Assembly: GCF_027922265.1 (NCBI RefSeq)
Contig: NZ_BSFI01000002.1
Coordinates: 1 to 64,000, forward strand
DNA from: Hansschlegelia plantiphila
Lineage (GTDB): Bacteria > Pseudomonadota > Alphaproteobacteria > Rhizobiales > Methylopilaceae
DNA length: 64,000 nt
Reading direction: 5' to 3'
Shown here: piece by piece, positions 50,663 to 59,026 of the stretch
How positions within the stretch are numbered: the first letter of the stretch is position 1
Layout: every line of letters starts with the position of its first letter
The notes under the pieces: model-generated
What the model was told of the DNA's origin: nothing
What the model saw: the letters and a program-made list of their open reading frames with translations, nothing else
The model's database searches: none
Made by a program: the position numbers and the translations under genes

Positions 50663-51088
50663 GGCGAACTCCGGAGTAACGACTTCAAATAGGCCCAAAG
50701 GGCGGGACGACGCGAAACGACGCGGCGCGGACGGCGCCGGTTCAGGAGGAGCTTTGACAGCTCTGACGTTTCGATACGTTCGCCATCGGCGTCGCTTCCG
50801 GTTAAGCCGCGACGCGTTTGGCGACGCGCCGGATCATCGTCCAGCGGTGCGACGCCGTAATGACGACGGCGCGGCAAGATCGGGTCCACTTGACGATCTG
50901 AAATTCGTTCGTTCGATCGAACGTGTCAACCCCATCGAAGGTTGGTTCGGCCATGCTTGGAGCCGTTCCCGGAGATGTGCTTGATGTTGAATTGGAGCAC
51001 ATCTTATTAATCTGCGAGACAGTTGTGACGTGTGCGCTGCACCCGTCGTGCTGGCGATCAAATCGTTCTAAAGAAAGAACGCCGCGCC
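50663..51088. other. intergenic region with a palindrome, MetN-like / aminotransferase
   Basis: This 426-bp stretch between divergent genes holds no convincing ORF. It contains TTGACAGCTCTGACG (a possible -35 element at about 50754) and, at 50910-50923, the perfect 14-bp palindrome CGTTCGATCGAACG. AT content rises at 50990-51015. It must carry promoters of both flanking genes. Confidence 0.4.
50910..50923. promoter_or_regulatory. 14-bp palindrome, possible operator
   Basis: CGTTCGA-TCGAACG is perfectly self-complementary and directly preceded by another CGTT repeat (TTCGTTCGTTCGATCGAACG). It lies about 165 bp before the aminotransferase start. It would suit a TetR- or similar dimeric regulator; no regulator gene is adjacent. 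Confidence 0.45.
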
Positions 51089-52252
51089 GTGGCTTCCCTG
51101 AATTCCGTCTATGCGAACCTGCCCGTCACCATCTTCGAGGCGGTGTCCCAACTTTGCCGCGAAACCGGCGCGATCAATCTCGGTCAGGGCTTTCCGGACG
51201 ATCCCGGGCCGGAGGATGTGCGCCGCAAGGCGGCCGAGGCGGTTCTCGACGGCTGGAGCCAGTATCCGCCGATGATGGGCCTGCCTGCGCTGCGCCGGGC
51301 GGTCGCCTCGCATTATGGGCGCTGGCAGGGCGTCGCGCTCGATCCGGAGACGGAGGTGATGGTCACCTCCGGCGCGACCGAGGCGATCGCCGGCGCGCTG
51401 CTGGCGCTGATCGAACCCGGCGACGAGGTCGTGCTGCTGCAACCGCTCTACGACGCCTATCTGCCTCTCGTGCTGCGCGCGGGCGGGACGCCGCGTTTCG
51501 TCAGCCTGAAGCCCCCGCACTGGCGGCTGGACGAGCACGCGCTGCGCGCGGCCATCGGCCCCAAGACCAAAGCTCTGCTGTTCAACAATCCCCTCAACCC
51601 GGCGGGCGCGGTCTATGGCGCCAAGGATCTCGAGACGCTCGCCCGCGCGCTCGAAGGCTCCGACGCGCTGGTGGTGGCGGACGAGGTCTGGGAGCACGTC
51701 ACCTTCGACGGGCGGGCGCATGTGTCGGCGCTGTCGGTCGAAGGACTCGCCCACCGCACGGTGAAGATCGGTTCGGCCGGCAAGATTTTCGGCATGACCG
51801 GCTGGAAGGTCGGCTTTGTCTGCGCGCCGCCGGGGATCCTGAAGATTCTGGCCAAGGCTCACCAGTTCCTCACATTCACGACGCCCCCGAGCCTGCAGGA
51901 GGCGGTCGCCTATGGGCTCGCCAAGGAAGCCGGCTGGTTCAAAGCCATGCGCGACGGCCTGCAGGCGAAGCGAGACCGGTTCTCCGACGGCCTCCGCGCA
52001 GCCGGCTTCTCGCCGCTGCCGAGCGCCGGCACCTATTTCCTGAATGTCGACCTGGCGCCGCTTGGCGTCGCCGACGACCTGGCCTTCTGCGAGCGGCTGA
52101 TCCGTGAGGCGGGCGTCGCCGCCATCCCGGTGTCGAGCTTCTACGCCGAGGACAAGGTGACGACGATCGCGCGCTTCTGCTTCGCCAAGCACGACTCGAC
52201 GCTGGACGACGCGTTGGCCCGGCTGGCGGCGTTCGGCGGACGGGGAGGATAG
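51089..52252 (+). CDS. pyridoxal-phosphate aminotransferase (class I/II)
   Basis: The 387-residue enzyme has NLGQGFPDDPGPEDVRRKA, QYPPMMGLPALRRAVA, VTSGATEAIAGALLALIEPG, FNNPLNPAGAVY, VADEVWEHVTFDG and the cofactor Lys in IGSAGKIFGMTGWKVGFV. It belongs with kynurenine/methionine/diaminopimelate-type aminotransferases; substrate cannot be decided. The GTG start is chosen since homologues begin near ASLNSVYANLP; the upstream Shine-Dalgarno is weak (AAAGAAAGAA). Confidence 0.9.
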   Translation: MASLNSVYANLPVTIFEAVSQLCRETGAINLGQGFPDDPGPEDVRRKAAEAVLDGWSQYPPMMGLPALRRAVASHYGRWQGVALDPETEVMVTSGATEAIAGALLALIEPGDEVVLLQPLYDAYLPLVLRAGGTPRFVSLKPPHWRLDEHALRAAIGPKTKALLFNNPLNPAGAVYGAKDLETLARALEGSDALVVADEVWEHVTFDGRAHVSALSVEGLAHRTVKIGSAGKIFGMTGWKVGFVCAPPGILKILAKAHQFLTFTTPPSLQEAVAYGLAKEAGWFKAMRDGLQAKRDRFSDGLRAAGFSPLPSAGTYFLNVDLAPLGVADDLAFCERLIREAGVAAIPVSSFYAEDKVTTIARFCFAKHDSTLDDALARLAAFGGRGG

Positions 52253-52322
52253 GGTTTCGGCTTTACAGGTAAAAAATCCTACTATATAGATTTTCGATCC
52301 TATAATGGTCCGGAGCCAGCTC

Positions 52323-53093
52323 ATGTCCCGCCAGTCCAGCCTCGACCGCCTTCCCGACGGATCGGCGAAGCTGCTGGCCCGGATCGTGGCGGCGGGCGCC
52401 GAGGGACTTGTCGCATCGAACGCAGCGGCGGCTGCGGCGCTTCTGTCGCGCGGACTGGCGACCAAGAGGGCCGACGGCCGTCTCGTCGCGACCGATGACG
52501 GCCGCGCCCGCGCCGCCCGGACGGCTGGCGGCGAGCATGGATTTCTCGCCCAGCACCGGACGCTCGGGCTTCGGGCGGCGCCCGGCGGCGGGCCGGCGAC
52601 GCTGGTCGATCTCGACGAAAGCCCGCTCGCCTGGCTCGCGCGCCGCAAGGGCAGGGACGGTCAACCGCTGCTCCAGCCGCACGAGGTGCTGGCCGGCGAG
52701 CGCCTGCGCGCCGACTTCACCCGCGGGCAGATGTCGCCGCGGGTGACGGCGAACTGGGAGGCTTCGATTTCGCGCGGCAAACGCGGCGCAGGCGGCGCGG
52801 GCCTCGACTTCGCCGACGCCGTGGTCGCAGCCCGCGCCCGCGTCGGCCGCGCGCTGGAGGCGGTCGGTCCGGAGCTGTCGGGGGCGCTGGTCGACGTCTG
52901 CTGCTTCCTCAAGGGCCTGGAGGAGGTCGAACGCGACCGCCGATGGCCGGCCCGCGGCGCCAAGCTGGTGCTTGGCCTCGCGCTCGCCCGCCTCGCCCGC
53001 CACTACGGCTATGGCGAGGCGGCGCCGCGGGCCGAGGGACGGATCGTCGCCTGGGGAACGCCGGACAGCAGACCGGAGATCGACGGGGAGTGA
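52323..53093 (+). CDS. DUF6456 domain-containing protein
   Basis: The ATG with GGAG eight bases upstream is preferred to an ATG 18 bp earlier. The N-terminal 80 residues look like a helix-turn-helix of replication-associated type (ARIVAAGAEGLVASNAAAAAAL). The C-terminal 160 residues are DUF6456: DESPLAWLARRKGRDGQPLL, GERLRADFTRGQMSPRVTANW and LVDVCCFLKGLEEVERDRRW. The family is restricted to Alphaproteobacteria and unknown in function; DNA binding is plausible. An AT-rich promoter-like stretch (TATATAG, TATAAT at 52301-52306) lies just upstream. Confidence 0.88.
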   Translation: MSRQSSLDRLPDGSAKLLARIVAAGAEGLVASNAAAAAALLSRGLATKRADGRLVATDDGRARAARTAGGEHGFLAQHRTLGLRAAPGGGPATLVDLDESPLAWLARRKGRDGQPLLQPHEVLAGERLRADFTRGQMSPRVTANWEASISRGKRGAGGAGLDFADAVVAARARVGRALEAVGPELSGALVDVCCFLKGLEEVERDRRWPARGAKLVLGLALARLARHYGYGEAAPRAEGRIVAWGTPDSRPEIDGE

Positions 53094-53101
53094 CCCGCCG
53101 A

Positions 53102-53175
53102 AGCTATAGGCGAGGAAGACCCTCACCCGGGCCTTCGGCCCGACCTCTCTGTGGGGAGAGGTGAAGACCAGCGAA
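53102..53175. repeat. intergenic CTCACCC/GGGGAGAGG repeat with hairpin
   Basis: CCCTCACCCGGGCCTTCGGCCC continues to a CTCTGTGGGGAGAGGTG end. The GGGCC-TTCG-GGCCC-like hairpin with tetraloop and the flanking CCTCTC/GAGAGG arms are a common Rhizobiales intergenic repeat. It lies between convergent genes and may act as a bidirectional terminator. Related pieces occur near 7850-7885 and 58860-59020. Confidence 0.5.
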
Positions 53176-53215
53176 GCGAGCGGGCGACGGGGGCGCCCTT
53201 CACCGAAGCGAGCGC

Positions 53216-53656
53216 TCAGGCCTCCCCCGCCGTCGACAGCTCGCCCCGCGCGGCGGAGGCGGCCTCGCGTTTGATGCGCTCGACCATGGCGCGAAGGCCG
53301 TTGGAGCGCTGGGGGGTGAGGTGCTCGCGAAGGCGGATGCGGTCGAACACTTCGCCGGCGTCGGTGGCGAGGATCGTCCTCGCGCTGCGGCCGGAGTAGA
53401 GCGCGATCGTGATCGCGACCAGCCCTTTCACCAGATGCGCGTCGCTGTCTCCCCGGAACGACAGCACGGGGTCGGGTCCGTCGCCGACGCTCGTCTCAAG
53501 CCATACTTGGCTGGTGCAGCCATTGACCTTGTTCGCAGGCGAATGGGCCTCTGCGGGAAGCGGTTCGAGATCGCGGCCGAGTTCGATGAGGAAGCGGATC
53601 CGCTCCTCCCAGTCGTCGATGAACTCGAAGCCCTCGATGATTTCGTCGATCTTCAT
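53216..53656 (-). CDS. sufE: SufE family cysteine desulfurase activator
   Basis: SufE accepts sulfur from SufS for iron-sulfur cluster assembly. The 146-residue protein shows IIEGFEFIDDWEERIRFLIELG, the sulfur-accepting Cys in NKVNGCTSQVWLE, FRGDSDAHLVKGLVAITIALYSG and LREHLTPQRSNGLRAMVERI. The chosen ATG has GGAGAGG upstream. No other suf genes are adjacent. Confidence 0.94.
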   Translation of the reverse strand: MKIDEIIEGFEFIDDWEERIRFLIELGRDLEPLPAEAHSPANKVNGCTSQVWLETSVGDGPDPVLSFRGDSDAHLVKGLVAITIALYSGRSARTILATDAGEVFDRIRLREHLTPQRSNGLRAMVERIKREAASAARGELSTAGEA

Positions 53657-53736
53657 CGCAACCGCCTCTCCGCGCGACACGGGAGGTAGTGCGGGAACGC
53701 GCGCGCAGCAAAGGAAAAAGCTTCGGCCGGGCGGCC

Positions 53737-54123
53737 TCAGGCCTGGCGGCCGGGACCTCGCCAGGCGGGCTTGCGGTCGGAGGCGTTGAGGGTGTCGCGT
53801 CCGGACGGAGCGGCGGTCGTCGAGACCTGCTTCGCCTTTGCGGTCTCGGGCTTGGAGGCGAGGTAGCCCTGCAGCATCGAGCCGGCGGCGCCGGCGCGCT
53901 CGCCGACGAGCTTCAGCGCCTCGCCGCCGACTGCGCAGGCGTCCGGCTGGCGGGAGCAGAACCCGCTGACGTCAGAGACGGTGGCGCCTGCGGCGGCCAG
54001 CGCCGACATTGCGTCGATCGACGCCTTCTCGTCGACGCTCGGGCCCTCGCCGCGGCCGCCTCCGAGCGGGAGCACCAGCAGCAGGACCGACACCCAGAAG
54101 GCCGTGCGCAGCAGGAAGAACAT
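53737..54123 (-). CDS. DUF5330 domain-containing protein
   Basis: The product is 128 residues, starting with a hydrophobic leader or anchor (MFFLLRTAFWVSVLLLVLPL), followed by DAMSALAAAGATVSDVSGFCSRQPDACAVGG with two cysteines and a disordered basic tail. The pattern matches DUF5330, a small Rhizobiales periplasmic or membrane-anchored family of unknown role. Confidence 0.85.
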   Translation of the reverse strand: MFFLLRTAFWVSVLLLVLPLGGGRGEGPSVDEKASIDAMSALAAAGATVSDVSGFCSRQPDACAVGGEALKLVGERAGAAGSMLQGYLASKPETAKAKQVSTTAAPSGRDTLNASDRKPAWRGPGRQA

Positions 54124-54448
54124 ATCGAACGCCTCTTTCTCTCGGGCCCCGCGCTCGTCCGAGCGGCGGCGTTTCCTGGCCCCATGCAGACGACGCTAGC
54201 ATCGGCGGGCTAAATCCGGCTGAAGCTTCGCCGCGCAAATCTCATGATCGGTTTCATTCATTTGAAAGGAGATGAAAAGATTTCGTAAAGTCTTGAGGCG
54301 ATGGCGCGGCGCGGGTGAAAGGTTCGTGATCCGTGGTCGAGATGCTTCGTATTTTAGCGTTCGCTTAAGCCGGGACTGCGATTGTCGTGGGGCGGCGATC
54401 GGCCCCGAGGGGCGTCGAAAGCCGCCGCGGCGCGCACGGCGCCGACTG
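54124..54448. other. spacer between DUF5330 and the sensor kinase, with promoter-like elements
   Basis: Divergent region of 325 bp. The part from about 54240 to 54370 is AT-richer and holds TTTGAAAGGAG and a CtrA-like site. The kinase frame is open from an ATG at 54272, but that reading is arginine-rich and its AGGAG touches the ATG, so I treat the stretch as upstream region. Confidence 0.45.
54354..54368. promoter_or_regulatory. CtrA-like site (TTAG-N7-TTAA)
   Basis: TTAGCGTTCGCTTAAG differs from the CtrA consensus TTAA-N7-TTAA by one base. It lies about 80 bp before the likely start of the sensor kinase. Single-mismatch sites are frequent by chance, so this is weak evidence on its own. Confidence 0.35.
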
Positions 54449-56236
54449 GTGGAGTTGAGCGCGTTGCTTCAGTTCGCGAAAGTGCTGGCGCTCGCCGAGC
54501 AGGTCGCGGGCCGCGTCCACGCAACCGCCGAGGCCGACCCGGTCGACGCGCTGCGCCACCGCGGCTTCATCGCGGCGCATCTCGTCCTCGGCGTCGCGCC
54601 GTTCGCCGTCATCCCCGCGCTGCTCGCCTTCGGCCTTGCGCCGCAGGGCCTCGGATTTGCAGCCTTCGCATGGCCGGTCGTGCCGATCCTCATCGCCCTC
54701 GGCCTCGCCCGGACCGGCGATCTGACCCGCGCCTGTCTGCAGTCGGCGGTCGCTTTCGCAGGCATCGCTGCGATCGTCGCCGCCACGACGGGCGGGCTTT
54801 TCTCCCTTGCGACGCCGTGGCTCGCTCTGCCGCTGATCGAAGCTGCGCTCTCCGGTTCGCGCCGCGCGATTCGTGACGCTGCGATCGTCGCGCTCACGGC
54901 TGTCGCCGGATTGGCTTGCCTCTCGCTGTCCGGCGTCGCGCTGGGCGCGCCGCTCGGCCCGCTTGGCGGAATGATCGCGGCTCTCTACGCGGCCACGCTC
55001 GCGATTCGGGCCGCAGCCCTGATCGGAGCCGGCGAGCGCTCCGATCGCGACGCCCGCGCGCTGGCCCAGCTGTTCGCCGGTTCGGTCCGCGACCTCGTCA
55101 CCCGCCATGCCGCGAGCGGGGCCGCGACCTTCGTGTCGCCCGCGGCCCAGACGCTGCTCGGCGTGTCGGCGCGCGAACTGATGGAGCACGGCCTTCTCGC
55201 CCGCGTGCACATCGCCGACCGCCCGGCCTATCTGAGGACGCTTGCAGGCGCCGCCGGGGAGGTCGAGCCGGTCGCGGTCGAGATCCGGCTGCGCGCGGAG
55301 CCCGCCCTCGGCCAAGCGCCGCGCTTCGTCTGGGCGGAGATGCGCGCGCGTCGCCTGCAGGGGGATGGGGCCGGCGCGGGCGTCGTCGCGGTGTTCCGCG
55401 ACGTGACCGACCGCAAAGCTCATGAGGAGGAACTGGTCGCCGCCCGCGTGGAGGCCGATCGCGCGAGCCTCGCCAAGACGCGCTTCCTCGCCAATATGAG
55501 CCACGAACTGCGCACCCCGCTCAACGCCATCATCGGCTTTTCCGAGATCCTGTCGGACGAGCAGCTCTGCCGGCTCGCTCCAGAGCGCCGCGCCGACTAC
55601 GCCGCGCTGATCCACAAATCCGGCGCGCATCTGCTCGAGGTGGTGAATTCGATCCTCGACATGGCGAAGATCGAGAGCGGCGCCTTCGCGATCCTGGCCG
55701 AGCCCTGCGAGATCGAGCCCGTCGTCGACCATTGCGTGAGCCTGATGGCGCTGAAGGCTGAAGCCGCGGGCGTCCGGCTCTCCGCCCATGTCGCGCCCGA
55801 CGCGCCGATGATTCAGGCCGACCGCCGCGCGCTGACCCAGATCCTGCTCAACCTTGTGGCCAACGCGATCAAGTTCACCCCCCGCGACGGCGAGGTCGAC
55901 GTCGAGGTGCAGGCCCGCGCCGGCGCCATCGCCCTCATCGTCCGCGACACCGGCGTCGGCATCGCGCCGGAGCACATCGCGCGGCTCGGCGAGGCGTTCT
56001 TCCAGGCCGATCCGAGCTACCGGCGCCGGCACGAGGGCTCGGGCCTCGGCCTTTCCGTCGTGCGCGGCCTGGTCGCGCTCCATCGCGGGGAGATGACGGT
56101 CGAAAGCACGCTCGGCCACGGCACCCGGGTCGCCGTCGTCCTGCCGCTCGACTGCCGCGAACCTGGGTCGAAGCACGCAGCGCAGTCCGTTTCCGCCCCT
56201 CCCGACACCTCCGCCATGGTGAGACTCCGTGCCTAA
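54449..56236 (+). CDS. membrane sensor histidine kinase with PAS domain
   Basis: From the GTG start (VELSALLQFAKVLALAEQV) about 595 residues follow. Five or six hydrophobic segments (about 40-190) precede a PAS-like region (about 210-325) and the kinase core: H box FLANMSHELRTPLNAIIGF, N box NLVANAIKFTP, G1 VRDTGVGIAPEHI and G2 GSGLGLSVVRGL. No receiver domain is attached. The layout resembles PleC/DivJ-type kinases of Alphaproteobacteria; the partner regulator is not here. An upstream ATG at 54272 is an alternative start. The 3' end overlaps the next gene by 8 bp. Confidence 0.88.
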   Translation: MELSALLQFAKVLALAEQVAGRVHATAEADPVDALRHRGFIAAHLVLGVAPFAVIPALLAFGLAPQGLGFAAFAWPVVPILIALGLARTGDLTRACLQSAVAFAGIAAIVAATTGGLFSLATPWLALPLIEAALSGSRRAIRDAAIVALTAVAGLACLSLSGVALGAPLGPLGGMIAALYAATLAIRAAALIGAGERSDRDARALAQLFAGSVRDLVTRHAASGAATFVSPAAQTLLGVSARELMEHGLLARVHIADRPAYLRTLAGAAGEVEPVAVEIRLRAEPALGQAPRFVWAEMRARRLQGDGAGAGVVAVFRDVTDRKAHEEELVAARVEADRASLAKTRFLANMSHELRTPLNAIIGFSEILSDEQLCRLAPERRADYAALIHKSGAHLLEVVNSILDMAKIESGAFAILAEPCEIEPVVDHCVSLMALKAEAAGVRLSAHVAPDAPMIQADRRALTQILLNLVANAIKFTPRDGEVDVEVQARAGAIALIVRDTGVGIAPEHIARLGEAFFQADPSYRRRHEGSGLGLSVVRGLVALHRGEMTVESTLGHGTRVAVVLPLDCREPGSKHAAQSVSAPPDTSAMVRLRA

Positions 56237-56930
56237 AGCCGCGCCCCGCTACCGCGATTTCGACGACGACGAGCCTGCCTCCGGCGCGGTCTCCGGCGCG
56301 CTCGCCGTCCTGCGCCGCCGGCCGATCGACACGCTCGCCGCCGCGCTCGCCGTCGCATGCACCGTCATGACGCTGGTCAACGCGCTCGTCCTGCAGCAGG
56401 GCCGCCACCCCTCGCCGTTCTTTGGCGAGGCGGCCCCGCCGGCGCCGCTGCGCAGCGAACTGGTCTCCCAGATCCAGAGCGCGCTCGCCGACATCGGCTA
56501 TTACGACGGCGCGGTCGACGGGCTGATGGGCGCCCGGACCGCCGCGGCGATCCGGAGCTTCGAGCAGGCTCAGCGCCTCGATCCGACGGGGCAGGCCAGC
56601 GACCGCGTTCTGGCGGCGGCCCTGGTCGCGCCGAAGCGCAAGGCGGAGGCTGCGCCCGCCGGTCCGGTCGCGCTTCCACCGGCGACCCCCGTGGCGGCGG
56701 CGCCCGCCACCACCGGCTCCACCGGCATCCCGGTCCCGAAGTTGATGGCCGTGCAGCGGGCGCTGGCGAAGCTTGGCTATGGGCCGGTCACGATCGACGG
56801 CAAGCTCGGCGCCGAGACCCGGGCCGCGCTGCAGAGCTTCGAGCGGGACCGCAAGATGCCGGAGACCGGCGAGCCGACGCCGCCCGTGCTACGCTCGCTG
56901 CAGGCGATGACGGGAACGCCGCTGCAGTGA
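56229..56930 (+). CDS. peptidoglycan-binding protein with one membrane anchor
   Basis: The 233-residue protein has a cytoplasmic stretch with an acidic patch (FDDDEP), one transmembrane helix (about 36-56, TLAAALAVACTVMTLVNALVL), and two PG_binding_1 domains: QSALADIGYYDGAVDGLMGARTAAAIRSFE and QRALAKLGYGPVTIDGKLGAETRAALQSFE, joined by an Ala/Pro linker. It probably anchors the inner membrane to peptidoglycan. Its GTG start overlaps the kinase gene, so the two are expressed together. Confidence 0.88.
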   Translation: MPKAAPRYRDFDDDEPASGAVSGALAVLRRRPIDTLAAALAVACTVMTLVNALVLQQGRHPSPFFGEAAPPAPLRSELVSQIQSALADIGYYDGAVDGLMGARTAAAIRSFEQAQRLDPTGQASDRVLAAALVAPKRKAEAAPAGPVALPPATPVAAAPATTGSTGIPVPKLMAVQRALAKLGYGPVTIDGKLGAETRAALQSFERDRKMPETGEPTPPVLRSLQAMTGTPLQ

Positions 56931-56943
56931 AAGGGGACGCCGG

Positions 56944-57279
56944 TTGTCCGCAAGGCTGACTTCGGACTTCTGGGTCTCGGCCTATGTCAGGCGCTGCCAG
57001 ATCGAGGGCGCCTATGCGCTGGTGCGCCGACGTGGCGCCCGCGAGGCCGGCGCGATCCTGATCGTCGTCGACTGGCTGGACGGCGCGAACGATGTCTACG
57101 CTCCAGCGCCGCAAAGCGAGGCCGACGACGTCCGCGGCCGCAGCTTCGAGCGCGTCGCCGAGCGGATCGACGGCCTTGCGGTCGAGGAACGCATCAAGCG
57201 CGAGCTGAAGTTCGATCCGGACGTGTGGGTCGTCGCGGTCGAGGACCGGCGGGGCAGGGCCTTCCTCGACGAGGCGTGA
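56944..57279 (+). CDS. DUF1491 family protein
   Basis: The 111-residue product reads LTSDFWVSAYVRRCQIEGAYALVRRRGA, AGAILIVVDWLDGA, VEERIKRELKFDPDVWVVAVEDRRGR, the standard DUF1491 sequence of Alphaproteobacteria. The function is unknown. The TTG start is preceded by AAAGGGGA at good spacing, 13 bp after the previous stop, so it belongs to the same operon as the kinase and peptidoglycan-binding genes. Confidence 0.9.
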   Translation: MSARLTSDFWVSAYVRRCQIEGAYALVRRRGAREAGAILIVVDWLDGANDVYAPAPQSEADDVRGRSFERVAERIDGLAVEERIKRELKFDPDVWVVAVEDRRGRAFLDEA

Positions 57280-57312
57280 CGTAAGCGCCGGTTCAGCGGC
57301 GCTACGCCGGTC

Positions 57313-58095
57313 TCACTTCACCAGCTTCAGCAGCGAGGGATGGATGTGCTCGTTGCCGGCGACGATCGAGCCGCCGGACAGCATTGTGTCGCCGCCCTTC
57401 ATGTCCGTGACGAAGCCGCCGGCCTCCTTCACCAGCAGGATGCCCGCCGCGACGTCCCAGGGCTTCAGGCTGCGCTCCCAGAAGCCGTCGACGCGGCCCG
57501 AAGCGACCATCGCGAGGTCGAGCGCGGCCGAGCCGAAACGGCGGACGCCGGCGACCTGGGCCTGGACGCGCGACAGCTCCTCGCGGAACAGATCGTGGCT
57601 GGGCTTGCCGAGATGCGGCACGCCGCAGGCGATCACCGCGTCGGGCAGATCACGGCGGGCGGCGACCCTCAGGCGCCGGTCGTTCATATAGGCGCCGCCG
57701 CCGCGCTCGGCGGTGTAGAGCTCGTCGGTCGCGGGGTTGAAGATGACGCCCGCGACAAGCACGCCGGACCGCTCCAGCGCGACCGAGATCGCGAAGATCG
57801 GAATGCCGTGGAGGAAGTTGGTGGTGCCGTCGAGCGGATCGACGATGAAGCGGTGGTCGGGGTCGGTGCCCTCGATGACGCCCGACTCCTCCATCAGGAA
57901 GCCGTAGCCCGGCCGGGCGCGCGTCAGCTCGGCGCGCAGCACGTCCTCGGCGTGCCGGTCGGCCGCCGAGACGAAGTCGCCTGGACCCTTGGTCGAAACC
58001 TGCAGCTGCTCGACCTCGCCGAAGTCGCGACGCAGCGACCGGCCGGCTTTCATGACGGCCTGGACCATGACTTGCAGAGCGGGGGAACGGGCCAT
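57313..58095 (-). CDS. suhB: inositol-1-monophosphatase family protein (SuhB-type)
   Basis: A 260-residue magnesium phosphatase with metal-site motifs MEESGVIEGTDPDHRFIVDPLDGTT split over two stretches (Glu of EES, DPLDGTTNF) and KPWDVAAGILLVKEAGG. The family hydrolyses inositol phosphates and, in some bacteria, histidinol phosphate or acts on rRNA maturation. It starts MARSPALQVMVQAVMKAG, the usual form in Rhizobiales. The frame extends upstream, but that extension is repeat-derived. Confidence 0.92.
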   Translation of the reverse strand: MARSPALQVMVQAVMKAGRSLRRDFGEVEQLQVSTKGPGDFVSAADRHAEDVLRAELTRARPGYGFLMEESGVIEGTDPDHRFIVDPLDGTTNFLHGIPIFAISVALERSGVLVAGVIFNPATDELYTAERGGGAYMNDRRLRVAARRDLPDAVIACGVPHLGKPSHDLFREELSRVQAQVAGVRRFGSAALDLAMVASGRVDGFWERSLKPWDVAAGILLVKEAGGFVTDMKGGDTMLSGGSIVAGNEHIHPSLLKLVK

Positions 58096-58134
58096 GGTCG
58101 ATTTCAGCTTTCGCAGAGGGAACAGGTCAGGCCC

Positions 58135-58225
58135 ATCATGCCGGCGAAGCCGGGTATCCACGACTTGGACGACAAGGCGGGAACGACGGACGGTCTTGGA
58201 CGCCGGCAAGCGCGGGCATGACGGG
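58135..58225. repeat. diverged intergenic repeat related to the 13.4-kb copies
   Basis: CATGCCGGCGAAGCCGGGTATCCA opens and CGCGGGCATGACGGG closes a block of about 90 bp, so the ends are inverted repeats of the same CATGCCGG/TCATGAC type as the repeats at 13447 and 13668. It lies upstream of the SuhB-type gene. Confidence 0.55.
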
Positions 58226-58269
58226 GGAGGGCGGAGGCGACCGCTATAGCACGCCGAGCGCCCGCGCGA

Positions 58270-58845
58270 TCAATACGGCACGCCCTCGGCGCGCCTCGCC
58301 TTCAACGCCTCGGCGTACCACTCGAGTTCGCCGGCGAAGCGGTCGAAGCGCTTGCCGAATTTCTCGTCGGTCGGCGCTCCGCTTGCGTCGAAGGCGGACG
58401 ACACATTCGGCACGGCGAACACGGTCGGGATGCTGGGCGTTCCAAGCTCGCTCAAGGTCATCCGCAGCTGCATTGCGGCGCGGACTCCGCCGAAGCCGCC
58501 GGCGGAGTAGCTGACGATCGCCGAGGGCCGCCAGAAATATTCCTCGAGGAAGTGGTCGAGCAGGTTCTTCAGCGCCGGCGGGATGCCGTTGTTGTACTCG
58601 CCCGAGACGATTACGAAGCCGTCCGCGGCCTTGTAGAGGTCGGCCAGCTCCTGAAGCACCGGCGGCGCGTCGCCCTTGTATTCCTTGTACATCCGGTCGA
58701 GCAGCGGCAGGCGGCGCTCCATCGGGTCGATCAGCGGCGCGTCGTGCCCGCGCTTGCGAAGCGCCTCGGCGACGTGGCGGGCGAGCACGATCCCCTGCCG
58801 CTCGGTGCGGACCGAGCCGTAAATCACGGGCAGGTTCAACGGCAT
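58270..58845 (-). CDS. NADPH-dependent FMN reductase family protein
   Basis: The flavodoxin-like protein of 191 residues starts LPVIYGSVRTERQGIVLARH (FMN phosphate loop) and has DGFVIVSGEYNNGIPPALKNLLDHF and SYSAGGFGGVRAAMQLR. Relatives reduce quinones, azo dyes or chromate. A GGAGC precedes the ATG. The reading is open well upstream, but this covers repeat sequence only. It stands alone. Confidence 0.9.
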   Translation of the reverse strand: MPLNLPVIYGSVRTERQGIVLARHVAEALRKRGHDAPLIDPMERRLPLLDRMYKEYKGDAPPVLQELADLYKAADGFVIVSGEYNNGIPPALKNLLDHFLEEYFWRPSAIVSYSAGGFGGVRAAMQLRMTLSELGTPSIPTVFAVPNVSSAFDASGAPTDEKFGKRFDRFAGELEWYAEALKARRAEGVPY

Positions 58846-58857
58846 GGGGGACGCTCC

Positions 58858-59022
58858 ATTTCTTTCCTCTTCCCTTACGGGAGAAGGTGGCCGCGAAGGC
58901 GTCGGCCGGATGAGGGGTCCCGGGCATGGAACGCTACGCCCCGGTGTCCGGCCGCATCCTGAGGCGACCTCACCCCCGACCCCTCCTGCAAAGGCAGAAG
59001 GGGAAGAGCGGCGCGCCCGGCG
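58858..59022. repeat. CTCTTCCC/GGGAGAAGG-type intergenic repeats
   Basis: Two pieces are visible: CTCTTCCCTTACGGGAGAAGG with GTGGCCGCGAAGGCGTCGGCCGGATGAGGG, and CTCACCCCCGACCCCTCCTGCAAAGGCAGAAGGGGAAGAG. Both can fold into hairpins and belong to a common Rhizobiales intergenic repeat type also seen at 53102. They lie between two genes on the minus strand. Confidence 0.45.
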
Positions 59023-59026
59023 TTCG

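Noticed and set aside
58858..59022. Regulatory leader of efp or the FMN reductase gene
   Set aside because: The sequence is a common intergenic repeat type also seen at 53102, so specific regulation is not supported.
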